NCBI GenBank assembly: GCA_963170055.1
Contig: CAUJGJ010000483.1
Span: 1,111,117 to 1,126,116, forward strand
DNA from: Halisarca cf. caerulea
Lineage: Eukaryota > Porifera > Demospongiae > Chondrillida > Halisarcidae
Length of the DNA: 15,000 nt
Reading direction: 5' to 3'
The notes beneath the pieces are model-generated. The model ran no database searches. It was not told the origin of the DNA and was given only the letters and a program-made list of their open reading frames with translations. Below, in pieces: positions 1 to 15,000 of the stretch. A program made the position numbers and the translations under genes. Within the stretch, counting starts at the first letter, position 1. Every line of letters starts with the position of its first letter.

Positions 1-147
<147 letters not shown>

Positions 148-238
148 CACTAATGCACACACATGTACAAACACAACATATGTTTAATATGTCATCTACT
201 GTACGTTGTCAACAAAGTTTTGTGTATGAAAATATCCT

Positions 239-298
239 AGTCTAACCAGCTAGACCGTCCCTGCAGGCACCTGCAGGGACAGTTTAGCTGGTTAGACT
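239..298. repeat. 60-bp near-perfect palindrome
   Basis: Two 29-bp arms (239-267 and 270-298) separated by CA. They differ at two positions, both of which become G-U pairs in one RNA strand. The ends read AGTCTAACCAGCTA and TAGCTGGTTAGACT. It is intronic. It could be a miniature inverted-repeat element or a structured RNA precursor. Confidence 0.85.
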
Positions 299-342
299 GA
301 AAAATATGGCATACTGATTGTGTTAGCTATTGATTGACTAAC

Positions 343-10233
<9,891 letters not shown>

Positions 10234-10310
10234 TCTTCTGCAGCAGATGTTACCACTGATCAGATGCAACCTTAACTTCTGCAGTAGTGCCACTATTGTG
10301 GGTGAGAGAC

Positions 10311-10320
10311 GCTTATATAG
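10311..10320 (-). promoter_or_regulatory. TATA box of the ADAMTS-like gene
   Basis: CTATATAAGC on the minus strand, about 80 bp upstream of the start codon. It would place transcription start near 10280-10290, leaving a 5' UTR of about 50 bases. This is the best promoter match in the intergenic region. Confidence 0.5.
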
Positions 10321-10637
10321 AGTGAAGCACCTAAATTTCAAGAGCTCACTCAGTTTCAAAGTAACCACAATCACATTAGCCAGCAATTACTTCACACAAC
10401 ATACCACATCATCATGATCACACACGTTTACATCATTACAATGTTATTGGGTTTAGCAGGCTAACTGCAAGTGGCCATTATATACACTTGCATAATTCTC
10501 AGAAATTAGTCAAATATATAACAGCATGTATGTTTAGTCCACTCGATCACTGACCATGCACTCACTGGTCTTACAGGCCTTGTGAAGGGATTTTTATACT
10601 GTTTACACACACTGTTCAGACATAATACACAGTACTG

Positions 10638-10638
<1 letters not shown>

Positions 10639-10664
<26 letters not shown>
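10639..10664. repeat. (TA)n tract in the intergenic region
   Basis: Thirteen TA units flanked by CAGTACTGG and CGGTACTG, so the tract forms the centre of an imperfect palindrome. Confidence 0.9.
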
Positions 10665-10669
<5 letters not shown>

Positions 10670-11387
10670 ACTGTATAGTATGCACATTGCCAATGTAACT
10701 TGTGATTCTGTATTGCTATATTGGGTTTTATGAGTGGACAGTCACTATAATTATATATCATAATTATATTATACAGAATCTAACCATGCAATGCCATTGC
10801 GAACGCTTGTACACCTATGCATGCTAAAGTGGGTACATTCCTTCACGACAGAACAGTCAACGTGCATGATTAAAATATGAAGGTTAATTAAAAGTGAGAG
10901 ATCGAATAAAAGCCAGCGCTTATACAAAACATTGTCAAGGCATGCTCACAAAATGTGTGACACTCAAGCATGAATTGTTACCCAACGCACATGTAAACAA
11001 CACCGTCATGCAAAATATTATGTAATTTTTGCTGATAACAGTACCCACCAGCTCCAGTATGCAGTGAATGCACAGTAGAATGCTCAAGGAGGACCTGTTA
11101 ATCCATTGAGGAAATACCCAGTACAAAAGGTGACTAGTCAAATATCCATCAGTTCAATTGTGCAAACACTTGAAAATTTGAAGGAATTCAAAGGAGTCAT
11201 CACTTTCATAAGGCTTCCTTATAGACTACGATAAAACAGTACTGTATGCTTGAAAAAGTCAGTAGAATAGTTTTAACATCCGTAGCCAATCTTTGCAGTG
11301 GTACCTCATTCCAATAAGACTTCCTTCAAAGTTCAAGCTACTTCTTGGATATTCACAGGTATTACAGTACAGTTTTTGGAGATCAAG

Positions 11388-11464
11388 ATGGAAAGTGTTG
11401 TGTTTAGAAGCATATTTGTCAAGCTCTGTGTGATGATAACACTTTTGAAGGTCGTGTCCTCACA

Positions 11465-11466
<2 letters not shown>
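11388..11466 (+). CDS. Membrane-protein exon 1: signal peptide
   Basis: ATG with A at -3 and G at +4, then a hydrophobic core (LCVMITLLKVV) ending SSQ, a plausible cleavage site. The exon ends phase 1 after the CAA codon plus G, and the donor is the first GT of a long (GT)n microsatellite. An upstream in-frame ATG at 11298 exists, but starting there would bury the signal peptide. Confidence 0.8.
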
Positions 11467-11540
<74 letters not shown>

Positions 11541-14500
11541 ATGTGTGTGTGTGTGTGCATGTATGTGTGTGTGTGTGTGTGTGTATGTGTGTGTATGTGT
11601 GCATATGCATGTGTGTGAGTGCATGCGACTACATGCGAATATGTGCAGCGGTGGCATGTGTGCATGCGTGTACATGCGTGCATGTGTGCATGGCTTGTAT
11701 GTGTATAGAATGTGTATACTAGTGTACATGTGTTCATAGTGTATGTATGTATATGTTCATGTATTTGTGTGATGATGCACTCTCGTCTGTTGCAATAGGC
11801 AGTGCATGCAGTGTAAGGTACCCACTAATCCAAAGATCAGGCTTCATAGGCACAACACTGGGACACACACGGGCTGCAACCCAAGTCATCATTCCAGATG
11901 CCACTTTCACCAGCTGCGGGCAGATCACCAGTTGGACAATGGCCACAATGTGTAATCACAATGTCAACAGTAGGTGGACTGTCCAGCTGCAAGTGTGGCA
12001 GCCCGGTTCTACTTCAGGTACATACACACTGCGAACCTCTGAGAATGTCTTTATCAGCTTTGTCTGTGACAATGTCCTGGTGACATTCAACACCACAAGG
12101 CTGTCCTTCAAAGCAGGAGATATCCTGGGACTATACACACCTGTGACTAGTGTAGACTTCATTCAAATGTGCTGGTACAGAGATCCAACCTCAGATCTTA
12201 CTCAGTACTATGAGGTGTATCCACAGACTACACTAGCATCCTCTGTAGTTCTCTCAGACATGACCCAGTATCCAACTAGAGTTCCTATTGTTTCAGTACA
12301 AGGTAGGGATGGGTGTGGGTGTGTGCAGTTTTACTCCATACTGTGTATGTACATAGCAATTGTTGCATGAGTCCGTGGACATATTGTGAGAAGAAAATTT
12401 AATGTGAATGTATATAAAGTGAAACCTCTATGAAAGGACACCTCTGAAATACAGAAACCTCCTTAAACAGGACACCACTGCTTTGTCCCATTTGAAGTTC
12501 CTCACATTGACATGTGTACATTTGAAACCTCTGACATAAGTACACCTCCATATATACAGGACAGTTAACGGTGGTCCTAATGGTGTCCTGATTATAGAGG
12601 TTTCACAGTATAGTTAATAGATAAAAAGGCAAATTTATATAATCTTTTTCAGGCCAAATGACATTAAATTATAAATTCTTGAGGATGTGTAATAATAATA
12701 CATGTACTGTAAGTACAAATATTTTTCCCCTTGCTTCATGCATGCAGTTGCTGGTTGTGACTGTTCTTCAACTAACTCAGCATTCATGAGCACTGTAGAG
12801 AGTTCTCCACTGCCCAGTTCTACTATTGTTGCTACATCACTTCAAGCCACAAGCCTCATCCGCATTTCACTGTCGAGTTCACAATCGTCAACCACATCCA
12901 GTGTGGATCCAATAACATCCAGTGTGGATCCAATAACATCCAGTGTGGATCCAATAACATCTAGTGCGGGTCCAATAACATCAACCTCAACCATGGCAAA
13001 TTCACCCACTGCAAGGACAAGTTCCACAGGACCAATGTCAGCTACACCCAGTGTGAATCCACCCATGAGCACATCACATACAATTAGTTCAGATGTGTCC
13101 ATTTCGGCAAGCAACACCTCAGATGTACGTGAATCAATCACTTCTAATACCGATCTTCGCAAATCAAGTACTCCTACTCTAACTTTACCACCACAAGATG
13201 ATCCACTTCTGATCAAAGAAATCCTTATAGCTATAGGGGTAATTGTAGTAGCTTGTACCATACTAGCAGGAACTATTGTGTTGGGCATTTCCTTTGGTGT
13301 GTGTGTGAGGATGTATAACAGAAGAAATCTCCAAAAACCGTTATGTGTCCAGACTACAACAACTTCACGTTATGGGTCTGATCCTCCTGTGAACATGACA
13401 TTTCTAAATGCAATCTCACGCCCGCTGCCGTATCCTCCTCTTGACGAAGAACTCTATGAAGTACCTGATGCAGGTATGTACTGCATTGTGTAACCTTTTT
13501 GCACTTTGCCAATGATGCCAATTTCAAAAACTTTATTTGAACATATACATGTGTATTATGTATATATATGTGCTGTACATTACCAGTGACTATTCAAGAA
13601 GAGCAAAGCTCTGCTGACAGCATGTTGACATCCAGTACAACACTCTCAGTGAGCACAAACCGGCATGCAGAAAGTACAAGTGAATCTGAACGCTCTACAT
13701 CTAGTCAAGTAGAGATGCAGACCACTCAACATTCACTTCCAGGTGAACTACTCTGTACAGTAGAATTATGCTTGCATTAAACAGTACATTGGCCGCATCT
13801 ACAGTGAAATCTCTCTAAACCAGACTCTCTGTAATCAGGAACCCTCTCTAAACTGTTCTCAAGTCCTGCTCTCAATATTTGCTGTACATATAGAACCTCT
13901 CTAATCCGGGAACCTCTTCAAACTGAACCTTTTCTTTGGTCCTGAGGGTGTTTGGTTTGGAGAGGTTACATTGTATACAGTCAAACTTGTTTACAACGAC
14001 ATCCTTGGTGCCACTAAAATGTGCTGTTATAACCAATTAAGTTGTTGTTGTAACCAGCTGCAGGACATTTAGTACAGCGACCATTGAATCCGTTCCTGCC
14101 ATGTGTGTTGTTGTAAAGAGGTTGATGTTGTATACATAAACAGTGACTTTCTAACCAAGTTTGACTGTATTATTTTTTTTTTGTAAACTTACATCTTGTA
14201 TTAATTTGTTTCACTACATATTATGTAGATATGCTATTTTTCTTCTGGTACATATAGCATACAGGTTGCCTCGCTTTCGGGGAGATTACATGAGTCCCTG
14301 TTCACCCAACTTGGAGAGTAGTGAGCAAGGTAGTGATGATATTCAAAACCTCACCAACAGCAATACAGAGGGCACGCCAGGTGAGAGGCCAAGGGGGAGG
14401 AGTATATCCAGTATAATACTATTAACCCTTTGGGAGACCACCCCTGTGAAAAACCACCTCCTTTGTAAGACCAGCTTTGCTGGTCACGAATGTAGTATAA

Positions 14501-14796
14501 TATATATGTCCCATGTTAACTGTATGCCCCCTTGTCAAAGACCACCTCTTTCGAAAGACCTCCTTTCACATGTCCCTAAATGTGGTCTTTCAAAGGAGGT
14601 ACTACTGTATTTTGTATAATTATTAGCCACAACTGTTATGTCAAATTATCCATTTTATATCAATTGTCTGTATAATTTATTCCTAATTTGTGACAAATAT
14701 ATATGATCTCATGCATGTACACACTCTTGGCTTCCATTGCAGTATGTGATGGAGAGAATGATGTACACATCTGTAGAAATCCAGCATATTCCAGAA
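11388..14796 (+). CDS. Type I membrane protein with mucin-like stalk and YxxP-motif tail (6 exons, 3' incomplete)
   Basis: Exons: 11388-11466, 11799-12302, 12748-13473, 13587-13742, 14258-14380, 14743-14796. All introns are GT-AG and phase 1, and the frame stays open throughout (547 residues). Layout: signal peptide (~1-26), one ectodomain (~28-175), Ser/Thr-rich stalk (~205-345) with four 7-residue repeats, transmembrane helix (~353-381) followed by basic RMYNRRN, then a cytoplasmic tail with Tyr431 (YEVP), Tyr490 (YRLP), Tyr499 (YMSP) and Tyr545. The ectodomain family is not recognised with certainty. The organisation resembles an adhesion or signalling receptor without a kinase so far; a kinase or other domain could follow beyond the window. 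Phosphotyrosine docking of SH2 proteins is inferred from the motifs only. Confidence 0.85.
11467..11602. repeat. (GT)n microsatellite starting at a splice donor
   Basis: Pure GT from 11467 to about 11539, then GT with CATG and TATG breaks, and a degenerate tail to about 11760. It makes up most of the first intron of the plus-strand gene and supplies its donor. Confidence 0.96.
11799..12302 (+). CDS. Membrane-protein exon 2: ectodomain
   Basis: One 504-bp phase 1-1 exon carries the whole extracellular domain. Visible elements: TSCGQITSWT near the start, a QVWQPG strand, then LSFKAGDILGLYTP. From memory, similar domains with Cys-Gly-x-Ile-x-x-Trp, x-Val-Trp-x-Pro and Phe-x-x-Gly-Asp-x-Leu-Gly occur in uncharacterised sponge surface proteins; this is unverified. 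The Gly-Asp turn and alternating hydrophobic strands suggest a beta-sandwich. NTT is a possible N-glycosylation site. Donor GTAGGG. Confidence 0.83.
12419..12606. repeat. Miniature inverted-repeat element D
   Basis: Left end GTGAAACCTCTATGAAAGGA and right end (reverse complement) GTGAAACCTCTATAATCAGG are nearly matching terminal inverted repeats; internal AAACCTC units recur. It is about 190 bp, has no coding capacity, and occupies intron 2 of the plus-strand gene. Confidence 0.75.
12748..13473 (+). CDS. Membrane-protein exon 3: stalk, transmembrane helix, tail start
   Basis: Opens with AGCDCSS, then about 140 residues dominated by Ser, Thr and Pro (mucin-like, probably O-glycosylated). The transmembrane segment runs from EILIAIGVIVV to ISFGVCV and is followed by RMYNRRN, fitting a cytoplasmic C-terminus. 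The tail here has SRYGSD, PLPYPPL and EELYEVPD. Phase 1-1, donor GTATGT. Confidence 0.86.
12897..12980 (+). repeat. 21-bp coding minisatellite, four copies
   Basis: Units at 12897, 12918, 12939 and 12960. The first three are identical at the base level; the fourth has three changes. Each encodes SSVDPIT, with SSAGPIT in the last. It keeps frame within the Ser/Thr-rich stalk, residues 245-272. Confidence 0.96.
13587..13742 (+). CDS. Membrane-protein exon 4: Ser/Thr-rich tail
   Basis: Phase 1-1 exon encoding VTIQEEQ and a Ser/Thr/Glu/Gln-rich stretch without tyrosine. It is low complexity and probably disordered. Acceptor TTACCAG, donor GTGAAC. Its length is a multiple of three (156 bp), so it could be skipped without a frameshift. 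Confidence 0.78.
13801..13974. repeat. Miniature inverted-repeat element E
   Basis: Begins ACAGTGAAATCTCTCTAAAC and ends GGTTTGGAGAGGTTACATTG; the ends are imperfect terminal inverted repeats. It lies in intron 4 of the plus-strand gene, immediately beside element F. Confidence 0.72.
13977..14135. repeat. Miniature inverted-repeat element F
   Basis: Begins ACAGTCAAACTTGTTTACAA and ends TTGTAAAGAGGTTGATGTTG. It is a different family from E: its internal sequence uses GTTATAACC and GTTGTTGTAACC units. Only two bases separate it from E. Confidence 0.7.
14258..14380 (+). CDS. Membrane-protein exon 5: YRLP and YMSP motifs
   Basis: A 123-bp phase 1-1 exon behind a TTTTTCTTCTGG tract and CATATAG acceptor. 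It encodes AYRLPRFRGDYMSPCSP and an acidic Ser-rich stretch. Using the CATACAG acceptor four bases on would give a stop codon, which supports the chosen boundary. Donor GTGAGA. Confidence 0.8.
14409..14611. repeat. Miniature inverted-repeat element G
   Basis: The left arm has CCCTTTGGGAGACCACC and the right arm has GTGGTCTTTCAAAGGAGG, which are imperfect inverted repeats; AGACCACCTC and GACCAGC units recur inside. It lies in intron 5 of the plus-strand gene. Confidence 0.68.
14743..14796 (+). CDS. Membrane-protein exon 6: NPAY motif
   Basis: A 54-bp phase 1-1 exon behind CTTCCATTGCAG with GTGAGT donor. It encodes CDGENDVHICRNPAYSR; NPAY resembles the NPxY class bound by PTB domains. This is the last exon visible; the coding region continues outside the window. 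Confidence 0.75.
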
Positions 14797-14820
14797 GTGA
14801 GTACTTACTAGTGTGAGTAT

Positions 14821-14907
14821 ACAGTGAAATCTCTACAACAGGACACCATTGGGACCACTGTTAACTGTCCTGTTTATGGAAGTGTCCTTGTTTCAGAGGT
14901 TTTGTAT
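14821..14907. repeat. Miniature inverted-repeat element H
   Basis: The left arm CAGTGAAATCTCTACAACAG with GGACAC is mirrored by GTGTCCTTGTTTCAGAGG at the right. It lies 25 bp after exon 6 of the plus-strand gene. A second fragment of the same style (CAGAGGTGTCCTTTAAACAG) ends at the window edge, so the element may be longer. Confidence 0.6.
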
Positions 14908-15000
14908 GTGCACATGTCAATGCAAGGGATGTCAAATGGGGCAGAGCAGCGGTGTCATGTAAAGGAGGTGGCTGCTTTTCAGAGGTGTCCTTTAAACAGT

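Larger units (their letters stand above)
10234..11387. other. Divergent intergenic region
   Basis: About 1.15 kb separates the two start codons. Apart from the TATA box, it holds a short (TA)n at 10639-10664 flanked by inverted CAGTAC/GTACTG, AT-rich palindromic sequence near 10745-10775, and CCAAT-type pentamers (forward near 11310, reversed near 10444). No gene is seen. The 5' end of the plus-strand transcript, possibly with a non-coding first exon, should lie here but I cannot place it. Confidence 0.5.

Noticed and set aside
11298..11387. Upstream in-frame ATG as start of the membrane-protein gene
   Set aside because: Starting at 11298 would place 30 residues, many polar, ahead of the hydrophobic segment and spoil the signal peptide; the ATG at 11388 has good context and gives a normal signal peptide.
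12897..12980. CRISPR-like repeat array
   Set aside because: The repeats are contiguous 21-bp in-frame coding units without spacers, in a eukaryotic gene.
12842..13288. 148-codon ORF on the minus strand
   Set aside because: It is antisense to the Ser/Thr-rich stalk and transmembrane exon of the plus-strand gene, whose frame, splice sites and domain order are convincing.

Overview
The window is eukaryotic, almost certainly metazoan. It holds two intron-rich genes facing away from each other, with consensus GT-AG splice sites, signal peptides, extracellular animal domains (ADAMTS metalloprotease, sushi, thrombospondin type 1) and many dinucleotide microsatellites and short inverted-repeat elements. 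The AT-rich sequence, short introns, and the style of the repeats and of the second gene's ectodomain suggest a non-bilaterian animal, most likely a demosponge. That placement is inference; no taxonomic marker is present.

Minus strand, 10233 down to 343 and continuing past the window start: a 5' complete, 3' incomplete ADAMTS-type secreted zinc metalloprotease. I assembled 14 coding exons by hand. All 13 junctions keep frame and give 714 residues: signal peptide, reprolysin-type prodomain, two sushi domains, furin site (RDKR), catalytic domain with HETGHGLDMVHD and a Met-turn, ADAMTS disintegrin-like/cysteine-rich segment, and most of a first thrombospondin repeat. The unusual point is the sushi pair inside the pro-region, each on its own phase 1-1 exon.

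Plus strand, 11388 to 14796 and continuing past the window end: a 5' complete type I membrane protein of unrecognised family (547 residues in the window). It has a signal peptide, one compact ectodomain, a Ser/Thr-rich mucin-like stalk with a 21-bp coding minisatellite, one transmembrane helix, and a tail carrying YEVP, YRLP and YMSP. Every intron is phase 1.

The start codons are 1.15 kb apart and may share a regulatory region; a TATA box is visible only for the protease. The rest is intron: long (CA/GT)n and (TA)n tracts, some touching or forming splice donors, one intron predicted to fold into a (GU)n/(CA)n hairpin, and several families of short terminal-inverted-repeat elements. Most long apparent ORFs are artefacts of the dinucleotide repeats (Cys-Val, His-Thr and Tyr-Ile runs). 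Nothing shows that the two genes work together beyond both acting at the cell surface or matrix.
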